DNA of 34,160 nucleotides from NCBI GenBank assembly GCA_902619615.1, contig CACNFD010000019.1:1-34160 (forward strand), in the 5' to 3' direction. This stretch comes from an uncultured SAR116 cluster alpha proteobacterium. GTDB lineage: Bacteria; Pseudomonadota; Alphaproteobacteria; Puniceispirillales; Marisalimonadaceae. A model generated the notes under the pieces. The model saw only the letters and a list, made by a program, of their open reading frames with translations, was not told the DNA's origin and did not search any database. The translations under genes were made by a program, and so were the position numbers. Positions 1 through 9,085 of the stretch are shown here, piece after piece. Each line of letters starts with the position of its first letter. Within the stretch, counting starts at the first letter, position 1.

Positions 1-65
1 GGCTACCAGTTCTCATCAAAGCGACGCTTCAAAAATATTTTATTAATCAAATAAGGAGCTTTGCT

Positions 66-266
66 ATGAGCAATTTAAATATAATTCCACGTAAAGAAAT
101 ATGTAAGCAAATAGGTGTAAGTCGAGACACACTAAAGAATTGGATAAGAAAAAGAAACTTTCCTAAACCTTTAAATTCTTCTGGTAGGGAACCCCTTTAT
201 GATGAGCTTTGTGTAAAGGAATGGCTTTTAAATAATAATAAAGATAGCAACAAGGGAGACTTATAA
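66..266 (+). CDS. AlpA-like helix-turn-helix regulator/excisionase
   Basis: A 66-residue protein that is essentially one winged HTH of the AlpA/HTH_17 type. The helix-turn-helix covers roughly residues 8-30 (IPRKEICKQIGVSRDTLKNW), followed by a basic RKRNFP turn and the short wing typical of these proteins. Family members switch on excision or integrase genes of cryptic prophages and satellites. A good AGGAG Shine-Dalgarno lies 8 bases before the ATG. The stop codon overlaps the start of the next gene as TAATG, so the two are translationally coupled. The fold is fairly sure; whether it acts as activator or excisionase cannot be told from sequence. Confidence 0.75.
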   Translation: MSNLNIIPRKEICKQIGVSRDTLKNWIRKRNFPKPLNSSGREPLYDELCVKEWLLNNNKDSNKGDL

Positions 267-2443
267 TGGAAAATCTCTCTGATATGACTATTGAAAAATT
301 TCAAAAACTATTCACTGGCTTCACAAAAGCTTATGGAACTTTTGAGATAAACAAATCAAACAATGATAAAAAAAAGAAGGGTAGAGCACTTACAGTAAGG
401 AAGAAAATTAATTTTGAACACTATAAAAAACATCTTTATGGTGAACAAGGAATAGGTGTAGTTCCTATCAAAGATGATAATCATAATATCGTATTTTGTG
501 CTTTAGATATAGATGATTATAATTTACCTCAAGAAGATCTATTAAGAAGAATAAATGAAAGTAAAATACCTTTTCTTACTTGCTTGAGCAAGTCAGGTGG
601 ATATCACTTATATCTATTCTTTGTGGAAGACACTTCAGCACAATTAATTCAAAAACCACTTCGTAAAATAGCTAAATATTTAGGTTATCCAAATTGTGAG
701 ATATTTCCTAAACAAGAAAAAAGGTTGAAACCTAAAAATGGAGAGACAGAACAAATTGGTAATTGGATCAATTTACCCTACTTTTCTGGTAATAATTCTA
801 CCAGAACATGCGTGCAGTTGGAAAAGCACTTAGAGCTGGAAGATTTTTTACACCACGCAGAAAAAAGTAAAGTTTCGTTAAGTCAATTAATTAAATTATC
901 CAATGAAATTCAGCTAGATGAAAATTTGGTTGAGAACACATCATTTAATAAACTCTTAAAAAGTGAAGGACGTAATAGTTATCTTTTTAAATATGGATGC
1001 TCTTTACGTAAAAGAGGGATAGAAGATATTGAAATAAGTAAAAAAATAAAAATTAAGAACATTGAAGCAAATGCAAACGATCATCCAAACTTTGCTCAGG
1101 GCCCTTTGGAAAATAGAGAGATAAGTCTCATTATAAAGCAAGTTTTGAAATATCAGCCTGGAGATCTAGACGATGATACTTTAGAAGAGATGAATAAAAA
1201 ACATGCAGTAGTTATGCTTCAGGGCAAGACCTTTGTTCTAAATAAAGACTTTGATCCCAGCATTAATAGAAAATTAGTAACTTTTTCTACATTCACGGAC
1301 TTCAAAAATAGATATTGTAACAAATATTCTTTCCTAGATGGGTCTAATAAATCGTTAGCACAATGTTGGCTTTCGTCATCCAAAAGAAAGACATATGATG
1401 GACTTATCTTTGATCCAGAAAAAAATCATAAGAATTTTTATAACCTTTACCAGGGGCTAGCTGTTGTCCCTAAAAAGGGGAAATGGAACAAGTTTAGAGA
1501 CCATATTAACAATGTACTTGCTGCATCAGACGAAGAGTTAGGAAGTTATATAATCCATTGGATGGCAGATGCAATTCAAAACCCAACTGACAGGCCTGGT
1601 GTTGCGCTTGTTTTAAAAGGTAAACAAAGGACAGGTAAAGGAATTTTTGCTAGAGGTTTTGGATATTTGTTTGGCAATCATTTTCTTCACCTATTTCATG
1701 GTAGTCACTTAACTGGTCATTTTAATTCACATTTAAAAGATAAACTAATGATTTTTGCTGACGAAGCTGTTTGGGGTGGCGACAAAAAAGCTGAAGGTAT
1801 GCTTAAAGAATTAATTACAGAACCATCAATACCTATTGAAATGAAAGGAAAAGATGTTTTTACTGTATCGAATTTTAGTAGAATAATTATTTCATCTAAT
1901 AACGATTGGGTAGTTCCTGCAGGAGCAGAAGAACGACGTTTTTGTGTTATCGAACCAGGGGATTCTATGATGCAGAATTCTAACTATTTTAAGTCTATAA
2001 ACGAAGAATTAAATAATGGAGGATATGAAGCAATGTTATATGATCTTCAAAATATAGATCTTGAAGGAATAGATTTAAGAAGATTCCCTAAAACAAATGC
2101 TCTTTCTATACAAAAATCAATTTCGTCTTCTGACGTAGAAAAATTTTGGGAAGATCGATTATATGATGGATCTACAATTAGTGATCAGGATGAATGGAAA
2201 AACTCAATCTTGTGCTATGATTTATATCAAGATTATATTTTATTCTCCAAAAAAATAGGAAATTCCAGACCTAAAACTATGTCATCGTTTGGAAAGAATT
2301 TAAAAAATGTTATTCCTGAAATAGAAAGACAAAGAGGAACTACTAAAAAAAGAAATTATAAATATATACTTCCTGATTTAGAACAATGTCGACTAGCATT
2401 TGATAAAGCTCGAAATACAAAAACAAATTGGGAGGGTGTATAG
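266..2443 (+). CDS. Mobile-element primase-helicase (AEP-type primase plus DUF5906/SF3-like helicase)
   Basis: A 725-residue replication protein that would prime and unwind element DNA. The N-terminal 200 residues carry archaeo-eukaryotic primase-like motifs: a DIDD metal-binding motif at 81-84, KSGGYHLYLFF at 109-119 and GNWINLPYF at 165-173, as in the TOTE-type primase family. The C-terminal half is a phage/plasmid D5-like helicase: Walker A GKQRTGKG near 452-459, Walker B LMIFADEA near 493-500, and motif C RIIISSNN near 540-547, followed by an arginine-rich EERR stretch. The length is normal for primase-helicase fusions of satellites and integrative elements. It starts inside the stop codon of the AlpA-like gene. 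No host chromosomal role is expected. Confidence 0.85.
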   Translation: MENLSDMTIEKFQKLFTGFTKAYGTFEINKSNNDKKKKGRALTVRKKINFEHYKKHLYGEQGIGVVPIKDDNHNIVFCALDIDDYNLPQEDLLRRINESKIPFLTCLSKSGGYHLYLFFVEDTSAQLIQKPLRKIAKYLGYPNCEIFPKQEKRLKPKNGETEQIGNWINLPYFSGNNSTRTCVQLEKHLELEDFLHHAEKSKVSLSQLIKLSNEIQLDENLVENTSFNKLLKSEGRNSYLFKYGCSLRKRGIEDIEISKKIKIKNIEANANDHPNFAQGPLENREISLIIKQVLKYQPGDLDDDTLEEMNKKHAVVMLQGKTFVLNKDFDPSINRKLVTFSTFTDFKNRYCNKYSFLDGSNKSLAQCWLSSSKRKTYDGLIFDPEKNHKNFYNLYQGLAVVPKKGKWNKFRDHINNVLAASDEELGSYIIHWMADAIQNPTDRPGVALVLKGKQRTGKGIFARGFGYLFGNHFLHLFHGSHLTGHFNSHLKDKLMIFADEAVWGGDKKAEGMLKELITEPSIPIEMKGKDVFTVSNFSRIIISSNNDWVVPAGAEERRFCVIEPGDSMMQNSNYFKSINEELNNGGYEAMLYDLQNIDLEGIDLRRFPKTNALSIQKSISSSDVEKFWEDRLYDGSTISDQDEWKNSILCYDLYQDYILFSKKIGNSRPKTMSSFGKNLKNVIPEIERQRGTTKKRNYKYILPDLEQCRLAFDKARNTKTNWEGV

Positions 2444-2565
2444 GTTCGGCCTGGTGTCCTAGATGTCTTATCAAAAAAAAAGTATTTTTTCTTTTCTCCT
2501 GGTTATCGTTTTAAAAATATAAAAAATAAATATCAACAGGACGTGTAAATCATTATTAACTTTTA

Positions 2566-2940
2566 TTAATGCCAATCCTTTCGCCAATTCTTTTTTAAAT
2601 GTCCATGGTCAATGAACCAAGCTTCGAGTTCTTTTAGTTCACTTCTAATTATTCGCCCTTGCTCTGCTCTAGCTTTAGCTTTTTCTCTTTCAATCTTTGT
2701 AAAGCGTCCATGAATAGTTTTTGAATCTGCTAATCTTTTTAGGCCTTCCTTGGTCCTTGGACCTGTGCTGACACCTCCATGAAGCCTGCATCTACCGACA
2801 GGTAGTTTGGCGGGGCGTTGACAAGGTGAACCTTTTTTTGTTTTTGATTCACATCTTTTGCCTGGCCAGTTAGGACCAAAACGCCAGGGTATGCCTTTTA
2901 AAAGGTTTCTTTTTGTTGTCTTTTTAATATCACCTAACAT
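2566..2940 (-). CDS. HGGxSTGPRT-motif small basic protein, function unknown
   Basis: A 124-residue lysine/arginine-rich protein. Cys30, Cys40, Cys51 and His54 are spaced like a small metal-binding knuckle and run into the motif HGGVSTGPRTKEG (54-66). Proteins with this C...C...CxxHGGxSTGP(R/K)TxEG signature recur in proteobacteria, often near phage or integrated-element genes; no function is established that I know of. The C-terminal third is a charged, probably helical segment. It is transcribed towards the primase-helicase gene (convergent) and away from plcP, so it may belong to the left element or mark its edge. The start sits 7 bases after a TATAAT-like box, with no Shine-Dalgarno. Confidence 0.65.
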   Translation of the reverse strand: MLGDIKKTTKRNLLKGIPWRFGPNWPGKRCESKTKKGSPCQRPAKLPVGRCRLHGGVSTGPRTKEGLKRLADSKTIHGRFTKIEREKAKARAEQGRIIRSELKELEAWFIDHGHLKKNWRKDWH

Positions 2941-2947
2941 GGGTTTT

Positions 2948-2953
2948 ATTATA
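2948..2953 (-). promoter_or_regulatory. TATAAT-like -10 box of the HGG-motif gene
   Basis: On the minus strand a perfect TATAAT ends 7 bases before the ATG at 2940. If it is used, transcription begins at or next to the start codon and the mRNA is leaderless, which matches the lack of a Shine-Dalgarno. No convincing -35 box is present at the usual spacing. Confidence 0.4.
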
Positions 2954-2997
2954 ACAAAAATAATGCAAGCTTAAAAGAGATGGTAAACTTAACTTAA

Positions 2998-3033
2998 TTT
3001 GTAAAAATTTTTCAGAAATAAATTTGTAATAAA
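2998..3033 (+). promoter_or_regulatory. Possible Pho-box-like region upstream of plcP
   Basis: Two TTTGTAA heptamers (2998-3004 and 3023-3029) lie in the plcP leader. The second continues as TTTGTAATAAAT, and a TATATAAG element follows before the start codon. A weaker heptamer (TTTTCAG, 3009-3015) is 11 bases after the first. The PhoB consensus is 7-bp direct repeats at 11-bp spacing (CTGTCAT-like; CTGTAAT also occurs). The match is partial. It is listed because the same heptamer recurs before the Ugp-like operon. Confidence 0.25.
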
Positions 3034-3077
3034 TCCAATATATAAGGAGATCTTAATTAAACTAACTCTATTTATAT

Positions 3078-3878
3078 ATGGATAAATATAAAAGTAAAAA
3101 TTATAGAGCTATTTGGATCTCTGATATTCATTTAGGTTCATCTGGTGCACAGGCCGAACATCTTCTTGAATTTCTAAGATATAACGATAGTAATTATTTA
3201 TATTTAGTTGGCGATATTATAGATGGATGGAGTTTAACTAAGAGATGGTATTGGCCTCAATCACATAACGACGTAATTCAAAAAATTCTAAGAAAAGCTA
3301 GAAAAGGTACAAAAATTACATTTATTCCTGGTAATCATGATGAAGGTGCGAGGACTTTCCTAGGTATTACTTTTGGTGATATTGAGATAAAAAATGAGAC
3401 TTTTCATAAAACGGCTAGGAATGAAAAGTTGTGGGTAATACATGGCGATCTTTTCGATGAAGTAATGCAACATGCCAGATGGTTGGCTTACATAGGAGAC
3501 ACAGCATATACCTTTCTTCTATGGTTAAACAAATGGTTTAATAGAATAAGACGTCTAATGAACTTACCATATTGGTCGTTATCGCAGTTTTTAAAATTAA
3601 AAGTTAAAAAGGCAGTTTCAATCATTAGCGCTTTTGAGACTCTTATGGTTAGAGAAGCTTCCAGACGTGGATGTGATGGGGTTGTATGCGGGCATATACA
3701 TAAATCTGAATTGAAAATGATCGATAATAAAATTTATGCAAATGATGGTGATTGGGTCGAATCACTTACTGCTCTTGTAGAACACCAGAATGGAGAGTTA
3801 GAAATTATTAATTGGGCTGAATTGGGTCACGATCATCTATATCAAAACGATCTAACTAAAGTTAAAACAATAGCATGA
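3078..3878 (+). CDS. plcP: PlcP-like phospholipase C / LpxH-family metallophosphoesterase
   Basis: A 266-residue calcineurin-type metallophosphoesterase. Metal ligands are visible as SDIH (Asp16, His18), GDIIDGW (Asp46), GNHD (Asn86-His87) and HGD (His122), with a final CGHIH. By sequence type it belongs to the LpxH/UDP-2,3-diacylglucosamine hydrolase-like group. In Sinorhizobium and marine alphaproteobacteria this subgroup includes PlcP, which cleaves membrane phospholipids to diacylglycerol during phosphate starvation. The PlcP assignment rests on the next gene: its ATG overlaps this stop (ATGA) and it encodes a glycosyltransferase joined to a diacylglycerol kinase, both of which use diacylglycerol. 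A lipid A role (LpxH/LpxI-like) is the alternative. Confidence 0.75.
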   Translation: MDKYKSKNYRAIWISDIHLGSSGAQAEHLLEFLRYNDSNYLYLVGDIIDGWSLTKRWYWPQSHNDVIQKILRKARKGTKITFIPGNHDEGARTFLGITFGDIEIKNETFHKTARNEKLWVIHGDLFDEVMQHARWLAYIGDTAYTFLLWLNKWFNRIRRLMNLPYWSLSQFLKLKVKKAVSIISAFETLMVREASRRGCDGVVCGHIHKSELKMIDNKIYANDGDWVESLTALVEHQNGELEIINWAELGHDHLYQNDLTKVKTIA

Positions 3879-5269
3879 AAATTTTAGTTGTAACAGACGC
3901 TTGGTATCCTCAAGTCAATGGGGTAGTAAGAACTTTAGATGAGACATCTAAGCAATTAAAAAAATTTGGCCATGAGGTAAAGTTAATTACACCAGAGGGT
4001 TTTTTAACAATGCCATGTCCGACTTATCCTGAAATAAAATTATCTCTTTTCCCAGGTGCTAGAGTTTCATCTATGATCAGAGAATTTAATCCAGATTGTT
4101 TACATATTGCTACTGAAGGTCCTTTAGGTCTTTCCGCGCGTGGATATGCTATTAGAAATGGTTTAGCTTTCACCTCAGCCTATCACACAAGGTTTCCTGA
4201 ATATGTTCATGCAAGAATAAAACTTCCCCTTAAAATAACTTATGCATTCTTAAGGTGGTTTCATGGTAGATCTGAGTTGGTAATGGTGCCAACTGAAGAA
4301 GTAAAAAAGGATTTATTAAAATACAAAATTGGTAACCCTCAAATTTGGGCGAGAGGCGTAGACTTAGAAATTTTTAAACCAAAAAAAGGAAGAAGAAAAA
4401 ATAAAAAACCTATTTTATTGAATGTTGGCAGAGTAGCTATAGAAAAAAATTTAGAAGAATTTTTAAAAATAGATCTTCCATATGAAAAATGGGTTGTAGG
4501 TGACGGACCTGCATTGAAAGAATTAAAGAAAAAATACCCTAAGGTTATTTTCCAGGGTTCTAAGAGTAAAGGTGAATTAGAATATTACTATAACAAGGCG
4601 GATGTATTTGTTTTCCCAAGCAAAACTGACACATTTGGTTTAGTTTTATTAGAAGCTATGGCGTGTGGTTTGCCAGTTGCAGCTTTCCCAATAAGTGGAC
4701 CTTTAGATGTTATTGGTAACTCAGATGCAGGTATTCTGAATTCTAATTTAAAAGAAGCATGTAAGAAGGCTTTGTTGATACCAAGAAAAGTGCCAAGAGA
4801 ATACGCTAAAACATTTTCATGGGAATTAACAAGTAAAACATTTGAGTCTTATTTAGTAAGCATAAGAGACAAAGACACTACATATAATATTGAAGACAAC
4901 CCTCATAAGGGTAATACTGGGATTACAAGAGCAATTCATGCAGCTAAAAATTCTTGGTCAGGTCTAACTTTTGCTCTGAGAGAAGAAAGTGCTTTTAGAC
5001 AAGAAATATTATTAGTGATAATTTCATTATCTATAATTTTAGTCAGCGAAGTCAGTACTATTGAAATATTGCTTATGATTTTTACAACTTCCTTTGTCTT
5101 AATTATAGAGCTATTAAATTCTAGTGTTGAAGCAGCTATTGATAGGATATCATTTGATTATCACGGTTTATCTAAAAGAGCTAAAGATTACGGATCCGCT
5201 GCTGTAATGTTGACATTAATTTTATGGGTCTTAATTCACGGGTTAATTTTATTTAATGATGTTCTTTAA
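3875..5269 (+). CDS. GT4 glycosyltransferase fused to DgkA-type diacylglycerol kinase
   Basis: A 464-residue, two-domain protein. Residues 1-330 are a GT4 glycosyltransferase: an N-terminal Rossmann domain starting MKILVVTDAWYPQVNGVVRT, and a C-terminal donor-site segment DTFGLVLLEAMACGLP at 242-257. It resembles the Agt diacylglycerol glycosyltransferase that pairs with PlcP in phosphate-starved marine bacteria. Residues about 350-464 are a complete small DgkA-type diacylglycerol kinase with three membrane helices and the motifs EESAFRQE (370-377), ELLNSSVEAAIDR (412-424) and KDYGSAAV (437-444). One polypeptide would thus either glycosylate diacylglycerol or phosphorylate it to phosphatidate. 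The start overlaps plcP by four bases. The domains are certain; the sugar donor is not known. Confidence 0.8.
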   Translation: MKILVVTDAWYPQVNGVVRTLDETSKQLKKFGHEVKLITPEGFLTMPCPTYPEIKLSLFPGARVSSMIREFNPDCLHIATEGPLGLSARGYAIRNGLAFTSAYHTRFPEYVHARIKLPLKITYAFLRWFHGRSELVMVPTEEVKKDLLKYKIGNPQIWARGVDLEIFKPKKGRRKNKKPILLNVGRVAIEKNLEEFLKIDLPYEKWVVGDGPALKELKKKYPKVIFQGSKSKGELEYYYNKADVFVFPSKTDTFGLVLLEAMACGLPVAAFPISGPLDVIGNSDAGILNSNLKEACKKALLIPRKVPREYAKTFSWELTSKTFESYLVSIRDKDTTYNIEDNPHKGNTGITRAIHAAKNSWSGLTFALREESAFRQEILLVIISLSIILVSEVSTIEILLMIFTTSFVLIIELLNSSVEAAIDRISFDYHGLSKRAKDYGSAAVMLTLILWVLIHGLILFNDVL

Positions 5270-5444
5270 ATACCAATTAGCTCTCCGTTTCCAATGCCAA
5301 GATACCATTTTAAGTTAGAAATACTCTTTATGCCTATATTTAAAAATTTTTAATGTAATAAAATTGAAATAAACATTATTTACAAAGACATAGTTTTGAG
5401 AATTCATTTGATTTGAATTGATGAGGTTAAGTTAGATTTGCCAA

Positions 5445-7577
5445 ATGAAACTCAAAACCTCAAATTCTGAGGTTAGATTGTCTTTAAATAAAATCACAAA
5501 AAAATTAATTAATAATCAAAATGACAGGTATTTTGACAGAGAAATTAGCTGGTTATCTTTTAATGAAAGAGTTTTACTACAAGCATATGATAAGACAATT
5601 CCTTATGGTGAAAGACTTAGATTTGTAACAATTTCTTCAGAAAATTTAGATGAATTTTATATGGTTCGAATAGCTGGGCTACATCAGCTTATAAGTCAAG
5701 GTTTCAATACATTACCTGAAACTGGAATGAGAGCAGATGAATTATTAAAAACAGTACTTAATGCTTCCAAAGATTTAAAAAATAAACAGCAAAGATGTTT
5801 GAATTATTTATTGAATGAAAAGGAAGATTGTGATGTTTCAATTTTGTTTGATAATAAATGGACTAAAAATGAATTAGAATGGCTTAAAGAATATTATGAA
5901 CAAAATATTCTACCTCTTTTAACTCCAACCACGTTAGACCCTGCACACCCTTTTCCATTTATCCAAAATAAAGGCAAATGTGTATTAATGGAGATGAAAG
6001 ATATAAAAAACAACAATATAAATTGTGTAGTTTTACTTCCTGATAATATAGCTAGATTTATAAGATTACCTGGTGAAAATCAGAGATATGCTATGCTGGA
6101 GACCTTAGTTACAAAGTTTGTTCATTTAATTTATCCTGAATATAAATTATTAAAATCAGGCATGTTTAGAGTTATCAGAGATGCCGAAATTGAAATAGAT
6201 GATGAAGCAGATGACTTAATAGGGCAATTTGAAACTGCAATTAAAGCCAGAAAAAGAGGTGGTATTGTATCTTTAACCTTTTCTCATGATTTATCTAAAT
6301 CTGCTCAAAAACTTTTAACCAGGGAATTAAATATCCCTGACGATCATATATATGTTGCGCAAGGATTTGTTGGGATCAATGACTTTACTGAAATAATAAA
6401 TAATTTACCCAAACAAAATATATTCAAACCGTACAAACCCAGAATGCCACAAAGAATATTAGACTTTAAAGGAGATTGCTTTTCGGCGATAAAAAATAAA
6501 GAAATAATTGTTCATCATCCTTACGAAAGTTTTGATGTAGTTTTAAGTTTGCTTCAACAGGCAGCAACAGATAAAAATGTTTTAACAATAAGGCAAACTT
6601 TATATAGAACAACACCTGATTCACCAATAGTAGAAGCTTTGGTGTCCGCTGCTGAGTCAGGAAAATCTGTTATTGCAGTAATTGAGCTGAAAGCTCGATT
6701 TGATGAAGAAAATAATGTCCAACTAGCTAGAGTATTAGAACAAGCTGGTGCACAAGTTGCTTACGGCCTAGTTGATTTAAAAGTACATGCAAAATTATCT
6801 TTAATAACAAGAAAAGAGGGTAAAAAATTAGTTTCTTATGCTCATTGTGGAACTGGTAATTATCATCCACATACTGCTAAAATTTATACTGACTTTTCGT
6901 TATTCACTATCGATAAAAATATTTGTGATGATGCTAGATCAGTCTTTAATTTTCTTACCAGTCACGTTCAGCCAAAACGATTAAATAAGATGATCATTTC
7001 ACCCAACTCTTCTTATGATTGGTTAATTGAGAAAATTGATAATGAAATACAAAATGCTAAAGATGGTTTTGAAAGTGGAATTTGGATTAAATGTAATGCG
7101 ATTGTAGATCAAAAAATAATTGAAAAATTCTATGAAGCATCCAATGCAGGGGTTAGAATTCACTTGATGGTTAGGGGTATTTGCTGCTTACGCCCTAATG
7201 TTAAAGGAATGTCTGAAAACATTACAGTAAATGCAATTATAGGAAGATTTCTTGAACATGGAAGAATATATGTTTTTGCAAATAAAGGAAAATTTCAGTC
7301 TGAAAGTAATTTAGTATATATAGCATCTGCTGATATAATGCCTCGTAATTTATACCATAGAGTTGAGGCTTTTATACCTCTAGAAAACAAAACAGTTCGA
7401 GGTCAAGTCCTAGACCAAGTATTACCGGCTCTAATAAACGACACAAAAAATACTTGGCAATTAAATAAAAATGGAGAATACTCCAAAAAACAAAATAAGG
7501 ACAAAACATTTTGTGCGCACACTTATTTTATGAAAAACCCAAGTTTATCAGGTCAGGGAAGCTTAGCTAAAATATAA
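5445..7577 (+). CDS. ppk: Polyphosphate kinase (PPK1)
   Basis: A 710-residue PPK1, close to the usual 690-720. It reversibly polymerises ATP gamma-phosphate into polyphosphate. The N-terminal domain opens with DREISWLSFNERVL. The catalytic domains hold the autophosphorylated histidine in SYAHCGTGNYHPHTAKIYTD (His467) and the second conserved histidine in RFLEHGRIYVF (His605). The VEALVSAAESGKSV and IELKARFDEENN blocks of the family are also present. The stop is followed two bases later by ppx, so the pair is one operon. The first 25 residues are weakly conserved. No clear promoter is seen in the 175 bases between agt and ppk. Confidence 0.95.
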   Translation: MKLKTSNSEVRLSLNKITKKLINNQNDRYFDREISWLSFNERVLLQAYDKTIPYGERLRFVTISSENLDEFYMVRIAGLHQLISQGFNTLPETGMRADELLKTVLNASKDLKNKQQRCLNYLLNEKEDCDVSILFDNKWTKNELEWLKEYYEQNILPLLTPTTLDPAHPFPFIQNKGKCVLMEMKDIKNNNINCVVLLPDNIARFIRLPGENQRYAMLETLVTKFVHLIYPEYKLLKSGMFRVIRDAEIEIDDEADDLIGQFETAIKARKRGGIVSLTFSHDLSKSAQKLLTRELNIPDDHIYVAQGFVGINDFTEIINNLPKQNIFKPYKPRMPQRILDFKGDCFSAIKNKEIIVHHPYESFDVVLSLLQQAATDKNVLTIRQTLYRTTPDSPIVEALVSAAESGKSVIAVIELKARFDEENNVQLARVLEQAGAQVAYGLVDLKVHAKLSLITRKEGKKLVSYAHCGTGNYHPHTAKIYTDFSLFTIDKNICDDARSVFNFLTSHVQPKRLNKMIISPNSSYDWLIEKIDNEIQNAKDGFESGIWIKCNAIVDQKIIEKFYEASNAGVRIHLMVRGICCLRPNVKGMSENITVNAIIGRFLEHGRIYVFANKGKFQSESNLVYIASADIMPRNLYHRVEAFIPLENKTVRGQVLDQVLPALINDTKNTWQLNKNGEYSKKQNKDKTFCAHTYFMKNPSLSGQGSLAKI

Positions 7578-7579
7578 AT

Positions 7580-9040
7580 ATGAATGAAGTAGCTTTAAGT
7601 TTTTATAGGAAGATAAATAAAGGTAAATTAGCAATAATCGATATTGGTTCTAATTCTATTAGACTTGTTATATATCCTCAAAATGGTAAATACCCTTTTC
7701 CGTTATTTAATGAAAGAATAAATTGTAAACTCGGTGAGGGTTTATCATTGAGTAAAAATATTTCAAGTCAATCAATTTCAAAAGCTTTGTCAGCTATAAA
7801 GCGTTTTGCATATATAATAAAAACTATGTCTGTGAAACATCAATTAATTATAGCAACTGCAGCTGTTAGAAAAGCCAAAAATGCAAAAGAATTTTTACGT
7901 CCTGCAGAAAAACTTCTTAATCATAATATTAAAATTCTGTCTGCTAAAGAGGAGGCTGATTACGCCTCTTTAGGAGTTCTTAGCAACATAAAAGTTGATA
8001 AAGGGCTTATAGCAGATTTAGGAGGAGGAAGTTTAGAACTTATTCTTATTCAAGATGGAAAAAAGATAAAATCAACGAGTATCGATATTGGACACTTATC
8101 TCAGATTAGTAGTGAAGAAATCAGAAAAGAAATTAATAAAGTTGAATGGCTGAATAAATCTAAAGGTCTTACATTGTATGGAACAGGTGGAAGTTTTAGA
8201 GCTCTAGGATCTGCCTATATAAAGAATTATAATTATCCACTCTCATTATTGCATGGATTAAAATTCGATATCGAAAGAGGGATAATCCTTTTGGATCAAA
8301 TGTCAGACGAAAACAAAGAAGTATTAGGTATACCTCCTGGTAGAACAGATACTATTTCAACTGCAGCAAAGATAATAACTCACCTGATTTTATCATCAAA
8401 TGTAAAAAATATTATGATTAGTGGAACAAGTATAAGAGATGGATTGATAGCAGAATTAAATAAAGAAAATAGGATCAATCCAGATAAAGTTGCTTACTAT
8501 AATGTACTTGCAAAAAACCAAAGATTTAATGGCATGCAAACTAAAATAAAAAAAATATTCGGTCCTATATTTGAAAAAATTGCAGATAAAGATCTTGAAA
8601 GGGTATTTAAAATTAGTACTAATCTTTCAGATATTTCTTGGGACGAACAGCCAGATATGAGAGGTAATATTGCCGCAAACAAAATCTTATCACTACCAGT
8701 AAGAGATTTAACTCATATTGAGAGGGTATGGATGGCCAAAGTTGTTTATCACAGATATATTGGTACTAAAGATAAACAACAAATTGATAAAAGAATAACC
8801 AATTTACTTTCAGAAAAGCAAAAAATTTCATCGTATGCTATAGGTCTAGGATTAAGATTTATATATAATTTTAGCGCAGGATTACCAAAAAATTTGGATA
8901 ATATTAAATTTAAGATTAAGAAAAATAAATTAACTTGTAAAATAAAATCTGAAGCCAAAGTTCTCATGGATAAAGAAAATGAACGAAGATTTAAAAATTT
9001 TGCTAATGCCTGTAATTTAAATTATGAGATTATTTTCTAA
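7580..9040 (+). CDS. ppx: Exopolyphosphatase / pppGpp phosphohydrolase (Ppx/GppA)
   Basis: A 486-residue Ppx/GppA-family enzyme with the sugar-kinase/actin-like fold. Nucleotide and phosphate-binding motifs are AIIDIGSNSIRLVIY (18-32), ATAAVRKAKN and GLIADLGGGSLELILI. The C-terminal domain (about 310-486) is the helical HD-like region of the long Ppx form, with a degenerate HD motif. It releases phosphate from polyphosphate ends; some homologues also hydrolyse pppGpp. It starts two bases after ppk and is surely co-transcribed with it, giving paired synthesis and breakdown. Confidence 0.93.
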   Translation: MNEVALSFYRKINKGKLAIIDIGSNSIRLVIYPQNGKYPFPLFNERINCKLGEGLSLSKNISSQSISKALSAIKRFAYIIKTMSVKHQLIIATAAVRKAKNAKEFLRPAEKLLNHNIKILSAKEEADYASLGVLSNIKVDKGLIADLGGGSLELILIQDGKKIKSTSIDIGHLSQISSEEIRKEINKVEWLNKSKGLTLYGTGGSFRALGSAYIKNYNYPLSLLHGLKFDIERGIILLDQMSDENKEVLGIPPGRTDTISTAAKIITHLILSSNVKNIMISGTSIRDGLIAELNKENRINPDKVAYYNVLAKNQRFNGMQTKIKKIFGPIFEKIADKDLERVFKISTNLSDISWDEQPDMRGNIAANKILSLPVRDLTHIERVWMAKVVYHRYIGTKDKQQIDKRITNLLSEKQKISSYAIGLGLRFIYNFSAGLPKNLDNIKFKIKKNKLTCKIKSEAKVLMDKENERRFKNFANACNLNYEIIF

Positions 9041-9085
9041 TAATTCTTAATGTGATTTTTAATTTTATAAAAAGGTAGAGAAAAG

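Larger units (their letters stand above)
66..2443 (+). mobile_element. Partial integrated element (AlpA-like HTH plus primase-helicase), left end outside the window
   Basis: Two coupled genes form the replication and regulation core common in phage satellites and small integrative elements: an AlpA/excisionase-type HTH protein and a primase fused to an SF3-type helicase. No integrase is visible; it would lie upstream of base 1 if the element is complete. The right end is undefined. I found no tRNA fragment or direct repeat between 2443 and 3078 that would mark it. The flanking genes from 3078 on look chromosomal. Confidence 0.55.

Noticed and set aside
1-23. GGCTACCAG at the left edge as a possible piece of the tRNA-fMet D-arm
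   Set aside because: Only about eight bases match the expected D-arm complement, and the rest diverges; most likely chance.
5270-5444. Pho box before ppk
   Set aside because: A single TTACAAA on the wrong strand for ppk and no second half-site at 11 bases.
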